A program made the translations under genes and the position numbers. This document shows positions 25,227 to 32,317 of a stretch of 50,255 bases of DNA, one piece after another; the first letter of the stretch is position 1, and each line of letters starts with the position of its first letter. The notes under the pieces are model-generated. The model was not told the origin of the DNA, did not search any database, and was given only the letters and a program-made list of their open reading frames with translations. The stretch comes from a virus: the IMG/VR virus record IMGVR_UViG_3300050821_009614, positions 1 through 50,255 of that record. The stretch is one strand, 5' to 3'.

Positions 25227-25396
25227 GGCAGTGGCTTTTCGTCGTGGGAGAGGTTGTGGCGAAGCAGGCGGTACTGCACCTGCTCCGCGCTGAGCACGAC
25301 GGGATACTTGCTCCCGTCTACCGGGCCGCAGTACGGCCCGGCGCTCGATGGTTTAACGTCTGCCGCGAAAACTGCCGCGAAAGCTTCGACAGCCAC
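25223..25396 (-). CDS. hypothetical small protein, 57 aa (GTG start)
   Basis: The 126 bases between the Tyr/Ala-repeat gene and the 109-aa gene are open in one frame. It ends in an ATGA overlap with the next start, the habit of this operon. A GTG at 25396 (GGAGGG about 10 bases upstream) gives MAVEAFAAVFAADVKPSSAG, 'PYCGPVDGSKYPVVLSAEQV' and 'QYRLLRHNLSHDEKPLP'. The first 40 bases overlap the upstream gene. Protein-like composition supports it; the start is uncertain. Confidence 0.45.
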   Translation of the reverse strand: MAVEAFAAVFAADVKPSSAGPYCGPVDGSKYPVVLSAEQVQYRLLRHNLSHDEKPLP

Positions 25397-25961
25397 CGCC
25401 GCCGAACCCTCCACCCCACCCACGACCGAAGCCGAAGTTGAAGGACGGATTAAAGCCGAAGCCCAACCCACCACCGCCGTAAGGATCGCCGTACCCGGCT
25501 GCATACGGGGCCGCGTATGCCGGCGCTGCGTACGCTGGTGCCGCATAGACCGGCGCCGAGTAGACCGGGGCCGCAGCGTAAGCCGGAGCAGAGTAGACCG
25601 GCGCGGAGTAAACCGGCGCCGCGTATTGGACCGTCGAGTACGTCGGGGCGGGCGCTGCGTAGGCCGCTGCCGGGCGCGAGCAATCGGGAGCCGCGTAGGC
25701 GGATTGGGTGCCCCCATAGCTGTAAGGTGCTCCGTAGTACGCTTGGGCGACTTGTGGCTGATAGCCGGCGTTCTGGTAACCGTAGCTGCGGGGCGAAATC
25801 AAATCGCCAATCCCGCGGCCGACTTCCCTGCCAAGTCCTTCACCGAGTCCGTACGCAAACTCCAGGCCGAACGGGGCGAGCAGCCCCGGGTGCGCTTGGG
25901 CTTTGTGCGGCGAAGACATCATGGACGCAACGAGCGTCAGGACAGCGATCATCACTCTCAT
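25353..25961 (-). CDS. secreted Tyr/Ala-Pro repeat and Gly-rich protein, 202 aa
   Basis: Signal peptide MRVMIAVLTLVASMMSSPHK, likely cleaved after 'KAQA'. Then 'GLGEGLGREVGRGIGDL', a Tyr/Gln/Gly region containing 'YSYGGTQSAY', a run of [YV]-[AS]-[AS]-P units (YAAP, YSAP; about 15 copies) and a Gly/Phe/Arg-rich end. Repeats like these occur in surface, adhesive and cell-wall proteins. The shared 'YGGTQSAY' links it to the secreted thioredoxin-like protein at 27577-28746. It may act at the host surface; no catalytic domain is seen. Confidence 0.68.
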   Translation of the reverse strand: MRVMIAVLTLVASMMSSPHKAQAHPGLLAPFGLEFAYGLGEGLGREVGRGIGDLISPRSYGYQNAGYQPQVAQAYYGAPYSYGGTQSAYAAPDCSRPAAAYAAPAPTYSTVQYAAPVYSAPVYSAPAYAAAPVYSAPVYAAPAYAAPAYAAPYAAGYGDPYGGGGLGFGFNPSFNFGFGRGWGGGFGGGGCRSFRGSFRGRR

Positions 25962-26008
25962 CGTTCGATCTCCTTAAAGGTTTGCGGGTGGTTCCGTTTG
26001 GGAAACTG

Positions 26009-26365
26009 CTAGACCGCCGGTTTCGTTGTCGCGACGGGGGCCATCGCCGTTTCCACCTCCGTGATGATTCCCGACACGGTCGCGAGAGCCGTGGCAGTCG
26101 GCACGTTCGCCGCCGCACCAGCCTGAGCAATCATGACCGTCGCGAACTTGACGACGGCGCTGTTGGCGAGTTGCTCCAGCATCGGCAACGCTGTTTGAAG
26201 CATGGCTTGCGTTGGTGCGGGCAAGCTGTTCCAGAGCTTCAATAGGTCGGCGTCGACGGTCGCCGCCCCTGCCTGAAGATCGCTGATCAAACGCGACATC
26301 AGTCCGGGCTTTGCCGGAGCGGCCGGAGCAACGGGTGCAGGAGCTTGTGTGCCTATCGACATCAT
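26009..26365 (-). CDS. hypothetical helical protein, 118 aa
   Basis: Pro/Ala-rich N-terminus then helices: 'LISDLQAGAATVDADLLKLW', 'QAMLQTALPMLEQLANSAVV' and 'KFATVMIAQAGAAANV'. The hydrophobic stretches are amphipathic rather than clear membrane segments. Starts at an ATGA overlap with the upstream gene. Some phages carry similar 100-120-aa helical proteins near holin genes, but function is not known. Confidence 0.52.
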   Translation of the reverse strand: MMSIGTQAPAPVAPAAPAKPGLMSRLISDLQAGAATVDADLLKLWNSLPAPTQAMLQTALPMLEQLANSAVVKFATVMIAQAGAAANVPTATALATVSGIITEVETAMAPVATTKPAV

Positions 26366-26649
26366 TCGCCCTTTGCTTGGGAGTCCGGCAGTTCGCGGAG
26401 AATCGCTTCCGCGAACGCCCTAAGGGACTCTGGATTTAGGTTGTATCCCATCTCAAAACCCATCCCGTCATCACGGCAGTCTTGGACGCAGAGGCACGCA
26501 CCAAAATGCCCTTGCTTCAGGACAATCCGCAGGTCTTCGACCAGTTCCGGAGGCGAAGAATCCTCGCCCTCAAGGCCGACCATGAATCCGCCGGCGAGTT
26601 GCAGTCCGACCGACGCAACGATTTTCTCTTCGCATGTTTGAATGCTCAT
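26362..26649 (-). CDS. hypothetical Cys-containing protein, 95 aa
   Basis: Starts at the ATG at 26649 with AAGG six bases upstream (a GTG one codon earlier is also open). Contains 'QTCEEKIVASVGLQLAGGFM', 'LRIVLKQGHFGACLCVQDCR' and 'LNPESLRAFAEAILRELPDS'. Four Cys are present, three of them clustered. No family recognised. Confidence 0.5.
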   Translation of the reverse strand: MSIQTCEEKIVASVGLQLAGGFMVGLEGEDSSPPELVEDLRIVLKQGHFGACLCVQDCRDDGMGFEMGYNLNPESLRAFAEAILRELPDSQAKGE

Positions 26650-26668
26650 CACGCGCCTTCAATCCGCC

Positions 26669-27082
26669 TTACGTGACGTTCGTGGGGATGCGGCTTGCGG
26701 TGGCTTCGGCGCTGGCCGTGACGGTAGGGTCCGCCGGCTTGTGCGGTCCAAGGTCTGCGGCCAGAGGTTCGATTGCCAATTCGAACTTGGTGTACTCGCC
26801 GTCAAGCGCGCCGCTCGCCTTGTCGGATGCCGTCTGCAACTGAGCCGCTTCGGCATCGTGCGTGCGAAATGCGCTCACCGCGGCATTCACAGTGGCCTCA
26901 ACCGTCGCCGGATCAGCCGCTGCAGCAGCCACGATCTTGGCAACGGCGTCTTTCTGCACCTGCTCAAAGGCGGCGGCTTTCGCGACGACGTCCATCTGAG
27001 CGTTGTCGGCCGCCTCCAGCGCCGCGTCGAAGTCCTTCATCGCGCCGCGCAGCGCGTCGACTTGTTCGTGAGTTGCTTTCAT
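26669..27082 (-). CDS. coiled-coil hypothetical protein, 137 aa
   Basis: Almost entirely Ala-rich helix: MKATHEQVDALRGAMKDFDA, 'AQMDVVAKAAAFEQVQKDAV', 'AKIVAAAAADPATVEATVNA'. A spacer or oligomerising coiled coil. It has the same style as the 140-aa coiled-coil protein at 32917-33339. It lies upstream of the 95-aa gene with a 19-base gap. No catalytic motif. Confidence 0.55.
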   Translation of the reverse strand: MKATHEQVDALRGAMKDFDAALEAADNAQMDVVAKAAAFEQVQKDAVAKIVAAAAADPATVEATVNAAVSAFRTHDAEAAQLQTASDKASGALDGEYTKFELAIEPLAADLGPHKPADPTVTASAEATASRIPTNVT

Positions 27083-27093
27083 TGGGGAACTTT

Positions 27094-27561
27094 CTAGCGT
27101 GGGACGGGAAACGACTTCTTGTTGACCTTGAGCGATTTCAGGATGGGTCCGGGAGCTGACCGAGGTCGCGTGAACATCGCACTCACCGTCTCGATCCGTT
27201 CCGGCTGGTCGATAGTGACGACTCCATCAGCCAGGAACGACGGCATGCCAAAGCAACCGTCGAACCCGCCATGAAGGAACACGGACGACCGCGTGGCTCC
27301 ATCATGGACCGCCTCGATTTGAACCGTAAGCTTCTCGTGAGGCTCAAGCGGCGGCGTAATGTCGATGACAAGCGACAACAGGTCGCGACCGTCGGTTGTC
27401 TGGCATCGACGTGCCATGGTCCAACGTTCGAACGCTACAACCTTGACCGCGTGCTTGGCGGGAGCCCCAGCGTCGCACCGAGGATTGTGCGGAGAGATGG
27501 CCATGACCACTGCGAATATCGCGAACAGGGTAAGCAGAGTGCACTTCGTCGTATCTCTCAC
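27094..27561 (-). CDS. membrane-anchored or secreted hypothetical protein, 155 aa
   Basis: GTG start at 27561 with AAGG about ten bases upstream. N-terminal hydrophobic segment 'CTLLTLFAIFAVVMAI' followed by a globular domain with Cys at four positions (PRCDAG, ARRCQTTDG, FDGCFG). 'IEAVHDGATRSSVFLHGGFD' and 'FLADGVVTIDQPERIETVSA' suggest a beta-sandwich. It is placed directly after the thioredoxin-like gene, so it may be a substrate or partner at the envelope. This is inference. Confidence 0.55.
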   Translation of the reverse strand: MRDTTKCTLLTLFAIFAVVMAISPHNPRCDAGAPAKHAVKVVAFERWTMARRCQTTDGRDLLSLVIDITPPLEPHEKLTVQIEAVHDGATRSSVFLHGGFDGCFGMPSFLADGVVTIDQPERIETVSAMFTRPRSAPGPILKSLKVNKKSFPVPR

Positions 27562-27576
27562 GAGCGTCGAGCCTTT

Positions 27577-28746
27577 CTATCTGACGAACTGGCAGCCGTT
27601 CGGGCCGCAGACCATGTTGCCGCTGCCGTACGAGACGGGATAACTCGACACGAGGTTTGAATCGTTGGCGTAGAACGTCTGCTGGACCGGGTACGCGATG
27701 TAGCTCTGCCACTGACCAGACGGGTTGTACGCCGACTGAGTCCCGCCGTACCGATACGCGGATTGGGTGCCACCGTACCGATAGGCCGACTGCGTTCCAC
27801 CATAGCGCCAAGCCGCTTGGGTGCCTCCGTAACGGTAGGAGGATTGAGTTCCGCCATAGCGGTAGGCGTCCCACTCGCGGTCCATCTGCCGCTGGAATCG
27901 TTCATCGAATTGCCGAGCACCTTCCGCGATGCGTTGACGTTGCCACCGTGCCCGCTCCGAATCCTCAGAGGCGTACGACACGTCGTCGGGCGGCGGGGGC
28001 GGGTAGTCGTCGTCGCCACCCTGACCAACCGACCGCAGCAGCGCCTTGGCGTTGCGGACAGCCCGCGACATCGGGTGCTTGGCGATGATGGATTTGATTT
28101 CCTCCGGCGTGCTCTCGAATCCCGACTGCCGCCCGCTCTCCTCTCCGTTCACGAAGAAAATCACGGTCGGTGCTTCCACGAGGTTGCGTCTGACGAACGC
28201 TTGCTTGTCCTTGAGGTAGACGTGGATGAAGTTCGCCCCGGGGTTGCGACGGAACGAGCCCAGCGTGCAGCCGGCCGCGAGTAGCATCTTGTCGAGGTTG
28301 CGACACGGGATGCACTGTTCCTTCTGCGGGTTCATCCCGTAGATGATGGCTCCCGTCCAATTGGGAGTCGGCAGGTCGATCGGCGGGCAGGCTGCGAGAG
28401 CCGACGTGGTCGCGTACTGCTGCGGCTGAGTGTCCGGATCGTCCGTGTCGTCGTTTCCACCGACGAGCGGCTGCTGGGGCTGCGGCGGATAGTCCGGCTG
28501 TTGCGCGAACGTGGGTTGCGCCTGAACGGGCTGTCGAGCCATGGCCCGCGGCACTCGCTGAGGCGGAATCGGCTGCTGCGGGTTGGTGGCGATCAGCGGC
28601 TGCGTCTCGGCCGGTGCGGGTTCTTGCTGGGGCTGGACGGGCTGCACGTGCTTGCGGGCCGGGGGATCATCACGCACCCAGGCGGTGTCGTCTTGCGCCC
28701 AAGCCATACCCGGCAGAAGAAGGATTGCGATCAGGAGCGTTCTCAT
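27577..28746 (-). CDS. secreted thioredoxin-fold protein with YRYGGTQSA repeats, 389 aa
   Basis: Signal peptide MRTLLIAILLLPGMAWAQ, a Pro/Gln-rich linker to residue ~115, then a thioredoxin-like domain at about 120-230 with C145-I-P-C148 ('QKEQCIPCRNLDKML'), 'FIHVYLKDKQAFVRR' and 'EAPTVIFFVNGEESGRQSGF', the last with the Pro before a strand that is typical of the fold (cis-Pro). After a basic linker come five copies of YRYGGTQSA (295-339) and a Cys-containing end. CIPC is close to the CxPC class of disulfide reductases and isomerases. Role is likely thiol-disulfide exchange outside the cytoplasm. It is coupled to the second CxxC gene by an ATGA overlap. Confidence 0.75.
   Translation of the reverse strand: MRTLLIAILLLPGMAWAQDDTAWVRDDPPARKHVQPVQPQQEPAPAETQPLIATNPQQPIPPQRVPRAMARQPVQAQPTFAQQPDYPPQPQQPLVGGNDDTDDPDTQPQQYATTSALAACPPIDLPTPNWTGAIIYGMNPQKEQCIPCRNLDKMLLAAGCTLGSFRRNPGANFIHVYLKDKQAFVRRNLVEAPTVIFFVNGEESGRQSGFESTPEEIKSIIAKHPMSRAVRNAKALLRSVGQGGDDDYPPPPPDDVSYASEDSERARWQRQRIAEGARQFDERFQRQMDREWDAYRYGGTQSSYRYGGTQAAWRYGGTQSAYRYGGTQSAYRYGGTQSAYNPSGQWQSYIAYPVQQTFYANDSNLVSSYPVSYGSGNMVCGPNGCQFVR
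27730..27864 (-). repeat. five 27-bp tandem repeats encoding YRYGGTQSA
   Basis: Units of nine codons: YRYGGTQSS, YRYGGTQAA, WRYGGTQSA, YRYGGTQSA, YRYGGTQSA. DNA copies are close but not identical. The same phrase appears once as 'YSYGGTQSAY' in the secreted repeat protein at 25353-25961, so the unit has spread between two exported proteins. Confidence 0.9.
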
Positions 28747-29276
28747 TGCTCTCTCCGGGGATTGGCTTTGGCTCTCGACACGATGCTGATGAACGCTTCG
28801 CGGTCGCCGGGGTTGTAACCGACGGCTTTATCGAACTCTCGACCCTGCGGGTCCTGGTAGCAAATCTCCGGGACTTCCGCCGGCCGTTCGTATCCGTCCC
28901 ACCTGGCCTCGTCGACCACGTACAGCCAGAACCAGACGCCGTGCACGCGGACGCATTCGGTGCCGTGGCTATCGACCGTTCGAAGCTCGGCATTGCGACG
29001 GAGCTCATCCATCAGCCCGCAGCAGTTGCTGCACCACGACACGCCGTAGACGAGAACGTGATTCGTCACGCCGCGACGTTCGGGCGGGCGGGGAGTGACG
29101 CGGAACCACGGACGTTCGGAGTCGACGCTTCCTACCCGATTCGGGTTCGGGATCGGGTCGCGAACGACGTCCTGCCCGTGGGCCACCCGGACAGCCAGCG
29201 CCAGCGTGGCGATCGCCCACAGGACCACGATCACTTTGAGGGCAAACTCCCACCAGCCTGTGCGAGGTGCGTTCAT
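28743..29276 (-). CDS. membrane-anchored thioredoxin-like protein, 177 aa
   Basis: Starts at the ATG at 29276, which overlaps the protease stop (ATGA). N-terminal anchor 'FALKVIVVLWAIATLALAVR', then a periplasmic-type domain with a W-C-x-x-C motif 'VSWCSNCCGLMDELRR' (residues 79-94) and 'TNHVLVYGVS' as the preceding strand. The C-terminal part has 'ARWDGYERPAEVPEICY', with a Pro that could be the cis-Pro strand. The WCxxC is typical of thioredoxin-like reductants, here CSNC. It would be the membrane partner of the secreted CIPC protein encoded next to it. Function as a redox pair is inference. Confidence 0.7.
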   Translation of the reverse strand: MNAPRTGWWEFALKVIVVLWAIATLALAVRVAHGQDVVRDPIPNPNRVGSVDSERPWFRVTPRPPERRGVTNHVLVYGVSWCSNCCGLMDELRRNAELRTVDSHGTECVRVHGVWFWLYVVDEARWDGYERPAEVPEICYQDPQGREFDKAVGYNPGDREAFISIVSRAKANPRREQ

Positions 29277-30166
29277 ACGATCACCTCGTCGTCGCCGCCG
29301 TGGTCGATCGGATCCGGGTCGCCCCCGAAGTCTTCCTGATGCGAGAAGCCGACACATTCCACTTCGCCATGGCCGACGAGCGACATGAGGTATTCGAACG
29401 CTTCGGGCTCAAGGTAGAAATGGCCGTGGTGGCCCCACTGGTCGGTCCACGAGTTGTCGCCGCCGATGTAGGCCCGTTCGCCCGTGCGCAGGCCCAGGGT
29501 TTCAGGCAGCAGGTAATGCGGCAGGCAGAGGGCGTGGCCGCCTTCCGGGGCGCGGGCGTCGGCCATCACCATCTGCTTGGTGAGGATGCCCGTGCAACTC
29601 TGGAAGTTCTTGCCAACCGGCATGCCGATGCCGAGCACGCCCACCGTGCCCAGATACTGAATCGCGTCCTCGTACGACGAGATGACGGAGTGGCTGCCGG
29701 TCTTGCACTTCAGGCCTTCGGCTCGCGCTTCTTCCGAAACGTCGGAGTCGTACTTGTTGCAGCTCTCGTCGGCCTTATCGAACGGCTTCTTCTCCCACGT
29801 AGCCAGCCCGTACCTCTTGGACGCTTCGGCCGCGGAGAAGATGGTCGCACCCTTGTCTTCGCCAACGCCAGACGGTTCCATGCAACGCTGGTTGTCGACA
29901 TAGGCCATCATCGCCGACATGCGGGGCGGCTCTTTCCGCCATCGGTTCTGGATGCCGAGCAAGTAGCGAACCACCGAGGCCCGCATTTCACCCGAGCACA
30001 TGCCGATCCCGTCCTGGTCCTCGATCAGCGAGTGCTTTCGCTGGTCGACTTCCCGCGGCACCTTGTAATAGCGGTAGTGCGACAGGTCGAACCGCTGCTG
30101 CGTCCGCAACAAGCCGGCGTGGTTCTCGGCGGGTTGGTTCCATCCGTAGGAGAATTCGAAGCTCAC
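29273..30166 (-). CDS. papain-like (C1A) cysteine peptidase, 297 aa
   Basis: GTG start at 30166, overlapping the preceding stop (GTGA). Residues fit the papain order: Gln51 and Cys57 in 'EDQDGIGMCSGEMRA' (oxyanion Gln and nucleophile), His211 in 'PEGGHALCLPHYLL', and Asn238 in 'GGDNSWTDQWGHHGHFYLEP', matching the 'N-S-W-G-x-x-W-G-x-x-G-x-x' motif of C1 peptidases in outline. No signal peptide is visible, so export would rely on holin-type pores, as for endolysins. It sits among membrane and redox genes. A role in cleaving the host envelope or in virion maturation is inference; the peptidase family is well supported. Confidence 0.8.
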   Translation of the reverse strand: MSFEFSYGWNQPAENHAGLLRTQQRFDLSHYRYYKVPREVDQRKHSLIEDQDGIGMCSGEMRASVVRYLLGIQNRWRKEPPRMSAMMAYVDNQRCMEPSGVGEDKGATIFSAAEASKRYGLATWEKKPFDKADESCNKYDSDVSEEARAEGLKCKTGSHSVISSYEDAIQYLGTVGVLGIGMPVGKNFQSCTGILTKQMVMADARAPEGGHALCLPHYLLPETLGLRTGERAYIGGDNSWTDQWGHHGHFYLEPEAFEYLMSLVGHGEVECVGFSHQEDFGGDPDPIDHGGDDEVIV

Positions 30167-30339
30167 GACACTCTCCTTCGGGCTGGCGGAGGCGGCGCAG
30201 CAATGGGATGTTGCGTCCGAGGCGGTTGCGGACTACCGCACTTCGCACATCGCTGTGAGAAGCACGACTGTCCGCAGTAAGGACAGACGTTCCGGTGTTG
30301 TTCGACGGGCGCTGACGGTGCGGGTCCGTTCCAACTCAC
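30163..30339 (-). CDS. double-CxxC zinc-ribbon protein, 58 aa (GTG start)
   Basis: A 58-codon gene with GGGAGG eight bases before GTG at 30339, and GTGA overlaps with both neighbours. The sequence has 'NVCPYCGQSCFSQRCAKCGS', a zinc ribbon, then a Pro-rich tail. The short size and small spacing between the Cys pairs fit rubredoxin-like or zinc-knuckle folds. Likely a regulatory or scaffold partner of the peptidase operon. A longer overlapping frame here looked like noise. Confidence 0.68.
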   Translation of the reverse strand: MSWNGPAPSAPVEQHRNVCPYCGQSCFSQRCAKCGSPQPPRTQHPIAAPPPPARRRVS

Positions 30340-30761
30340 GACGGAATCCTCCCGGCGTTCTGCGGAGAAGATGCTGCGACCGGAGGCGAAGAAGGGTTAG
30401 GACTTTCGGTGGCTCCGGCCGCAGCCACGTTCGCCGAATCGGATCGAACGCCACCATGGACGATCGACGCGGTATCGGTGGCGACGTCATGCGCGAGCTT
30501 TTTCAGCGCCGCGATTTCGTTGGCCGAGAAGTTGCCGGCGGAACTGGACGCGGCCGAGCTCGTGGCGCTGACGTTCGTTGCTGCGCTCTTGGCCTGGGCC
30601 GACAGCCACGCGAACGGCTTGTAGACCAGCCACAACAGGCCCTGCGGGAGCGTCGCGCCGTCGTGGAGAATGGCGTAGGCCGCGATCATCAAATAGCAGA
30701 TCGCCACCGTCGCCAGGCACGACAACAGCTCGGGCGCGCAGTAGACGAGCGCCGTCGTCAT
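30336..30761 (-). CDS. membrane protein, 141 aa
   Basis: N-terminal membrane segment 'CLATVAICYLMIAAYAILHD' and a second hydrophobic stretch 'LLWLVYKPFAWL', then a disordered Ala/Ser/Asn-rich tail. Two membrane-spanning segments with a short basic/hydrophilic linker are the usual class II holin topology, but the length is larger. ATGA overlaps on both sides place it in the lysis block. Holin is a candidate only. Confidence 0.58.
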   Translation of the reverse strand: MTTALVYCAPELLSCLATVAICYLMIAAYAILHDGATLPQGLLWLVYKPFAWLSAQAKSAATNVSATSSAASSSAGNFSANEIAALKKLAHDVATDTASIVHGGVRSDSANVAAAGATESPNPSSPPVAASSPQNAGRIPS

Positions 30762-31234
30762 AACTGCGGCTCCCCTTCCACGGCCATGCGGAATTCAGCG
30801 CTCAGGTGCGCGTAATTGGGCTTCTCCCCCTTGTCTTCGAAGTCCTTCTTGATTCCGCTGGCCGCCCGGTCGTGTGCCTTCAAAAACATCTGGTCGAACC
30901 ACTTGCGGTCGACCGGGTCGCCTTTTCCTTGTCGGCGATCAGCTTCGGCATAGACGGTCGCCAGGTTGTCGGCATAGCTGTCGAGGAAGTCCTCCACTCG
31001 CTCGTTGCGGATGCGGTGGTGGTGATGGCGATCGTGGTCCGGATCCCACGGCTCGGGCCGATGGTGGGGCTCGGGAATCCAATGTGGCCCGAACGGGCTC
31101 CAGTGTCCGACGTCGGAGATCACGGCCCTGACGAGGATCACGCCCATAATCAGAAACATGACCATGACGACAATCACGGCGCCGCAGCCGATCGCCAACA
31201 CGGACGGTCCTGAGTTTTGATTCTGCTCTGCCAT
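30758..31234 (-). CDS. single-pass membrane protein with His-rich linker, 158 aa
   Basis: Transmembrane segment 'VLAIGCGAVIVVMVMFLIMG' then 'HWSPFGPHWIPEPHHRPEPW', a D/H-rich segment 'DPDHDRHHHHRIRNERVEDF', and a helical C-terminus 'FLKAHDRAASGIKKDFEDKG'. The His-rich linker might bind metal. The topology resembles inner membrane spanin-like proteins, but no spanin family is recognised. Confidence 0.55.
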   Translation of the reverse strand: MAEQNQNSGPSVLAIGCGAVIVVMVMFLIMGVILVRAVISDVGHWSPFGPHWIPEPHHRPEPWDPDHDRHHHHRIRNERVEDFLDSYADNLATVYAEADRRQGKGDPVDRKWFDQMFLKAHDRAASGIKKDFEDKGEKPNYAHLSAEFRMAVEGEPQL

Positions 31235-31241
31235 TCTGCAC

Positions 31242-31787
31242 CTACTGCTGGGTTTTCGGTCTGCGATGCCACGGTCGCCGTTTGGGTTCGGCTGCCGACT
31301 GCGGTTCGACCGGCGTGAGCGCGGCAGCGGGCACGATCGGCACGACAGCCACGGGAGGATGCTCGGTTGCCAGTTCCTTGACGCCCTCTTTCGCCTTCTC
31401 CTTGATCACCTCCTTCACGGACGCCGTGGTGTCGCGCGACACCTTGTTGACGTTCGCTTCCACACGGCCTGCCACCTCGTGCAGCGTGCGGCGCGTCCTG
31501 AACCCCTGCCAGGCGTTGTAGGCCATGATGAGCGGAATCATCGTGCCGGTCAGACCACCCATCACGTATGGGATGCTCTCCTTGTAGACGAACATGAGCC
31601 TGACCAACGCCCCGGTCACAACAATCAGCACTAGGAAGATCGCGACCGACAACGGGCCGCCGACCGGATCCGTCCAGCTCTTGTTGATGGCGCGCCGCTC
31701 TTCCTGCGGAGCCGTGGCGCCACCTTCCGTCTGGTTGATGATCACCTCGTCCGTGACGGGCGGCGGTTTGGGAGTGTCGTCTGTCAC
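31242..31787 (-). CDS. two-TM membrane protein with coiled coil, 181 aa
   Basis: GTG start at 31787 overlaps the previous stop (GTGA). Two hydrophobic segments, 'PLSVAIFLVLIVVTGALVRL' and 'YVMGGLTGTMIPLIMAYNAW', followed by a helix 'VSRDTTASVKEVIKEKAKEG' and a Pro/Ala-rich basic tail. Good candidate for a pinholin or antiholin-type protein of the lysis block; the evidence is topology only. Confidence 0.55.
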   Translation of the reverse strand: MTDDTPKPPPVTDEVIINQTEGGATAPQEERRAINKSWTDPVGGPLSVAIFLVLIVVTGALVRLMFVYKESIPYVMGGLTGTMIPLIMAYNAWQGFRTRRTLHEVAGRVEANVNKVSRDTTASVKEVIKEKAKEGVKELATEHPPVAVVPIVPAAALTPVEPQSAAEPKRRPWHRRPKTQQ

Positions 31788-31942
31788 TGCACCGGCTTTC
31801 CGAAGACTTGCCACCCGAGCAAACCAATCACCACCCACAGCAGTACGTTGCCGCCCACGACGTAGTAGGACGGCCAGCTACTCCAGATTCCGAAGATGAG
31901 CCACAGGATCATGAGCACCCAGAACAGCACGCCTTTGGGCAT
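31784..31942 (-). CDS. small two-TM, Trp-rich protein, 52 aa
   Basis: ATG at 31942, GTGA junction downstream. MPKGVLFWVLMILWLIFGIW, then 'SSWPSYYVVGG', then 'NVLLWVVIGLLGWQVFG'. Two membrane segments around a short aromatic loop, the size and layout of the DUF3309-type protein at 15139-15291, but without its GYGPSG motif. A small holin is possible. Confidence 0.62.
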   Translation of the reverse strand: MPKGVLFWVLMILWLIFGIWSSWPSYYVVGGNVLLWVVIGLLGWQVFGKPVQ

Positions 31943-31953
31943 CGCCTTACCCT

Positions 31954-32295
31954 CTACTTACGGAACACCAACAGGCTGATCACTGCGGTGGTCGCAATCA
32001 TGATCGTGCAGAGCACGGTGATCACGGCCAGGATCTCTCTGCGAGTTACGAACGACGCCGTCTGGTCTGACAGGACCTGACGGAACTCGTTGACTGAATC
32101 GAACCGCTTTTCCGCCGCCGCCTCTGCCTTGCTGACAGCGAGTTGAGCGGCTGAAAGAGCCAGGTTCGTTGCCTCCTTCTGATCTCGAAACATCTGCTCG
32201 TACCGTCGGTCCTTTTCCCTCAGCAGCTCGTGCATGTCGTTGACACGGTCGTCCAGAATTGACTTGACTTGGTTTGCGGTCCAATCGTCTGCCAT
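31954..32295 (-). CDS. coiled-coil protein with C-terminal TM, lysis-block type, 113 aa
   Basis: Begins MADDWTANQVKSILDDRVND, has an Ala-rich coiled coil with the common phage pattern 'AAQLAVSKAEAAAEKRFDSV' then 'NEFRQVLSDQTASFVTRRE', and a C-terminal membrane segment 'ILAVITVLCTIMIATTAVIS'. Many tailed phages carry this family close to holins and endolysins, sometimes annotated as a holin-like or DUF1515/DUF7201 protein. Orientation suggests the coiled coil faces the cytoplasm or periplasm, depending on insertion. Confidence 0.72.
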   Translation of the reverse strand: MADDWTANQVKSILDDRVNDMHELLREKDRRYEQMFRDQKEATNLALSAAQLAVSKAEAAAEKRFDSVNEFRQVLSDQTASFVTRREILAVITVLCTIMIATTAVISLLVFRK

Positions 32296-32317
32296 TCCGG
32301 ACTCTCATGATTTCACT

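Noticed and set aside
27730-27864. Possible CRISPR array (27-bp repeats)
   Set aside because: Units are contiguous without spacers and are in-frame codons for YRYGGTQSA, so it is a coding tandem repeat.
30233-30490. 85-codon minus frame in the zinc-ribbon region
   Set aside because: Another frame at 30163-30339 gives a CxxC protein with ribosome site and GTGA overlaps on both sides, while this one is Arg/Leu noise.
31242-31838. Longer start for the two-TM protein at 31838
   Set aside because: It would overlap the 52-aa membrane gene by 55 bases. The GTG at 31787 has the GTGA overlap seen throughout this operon.
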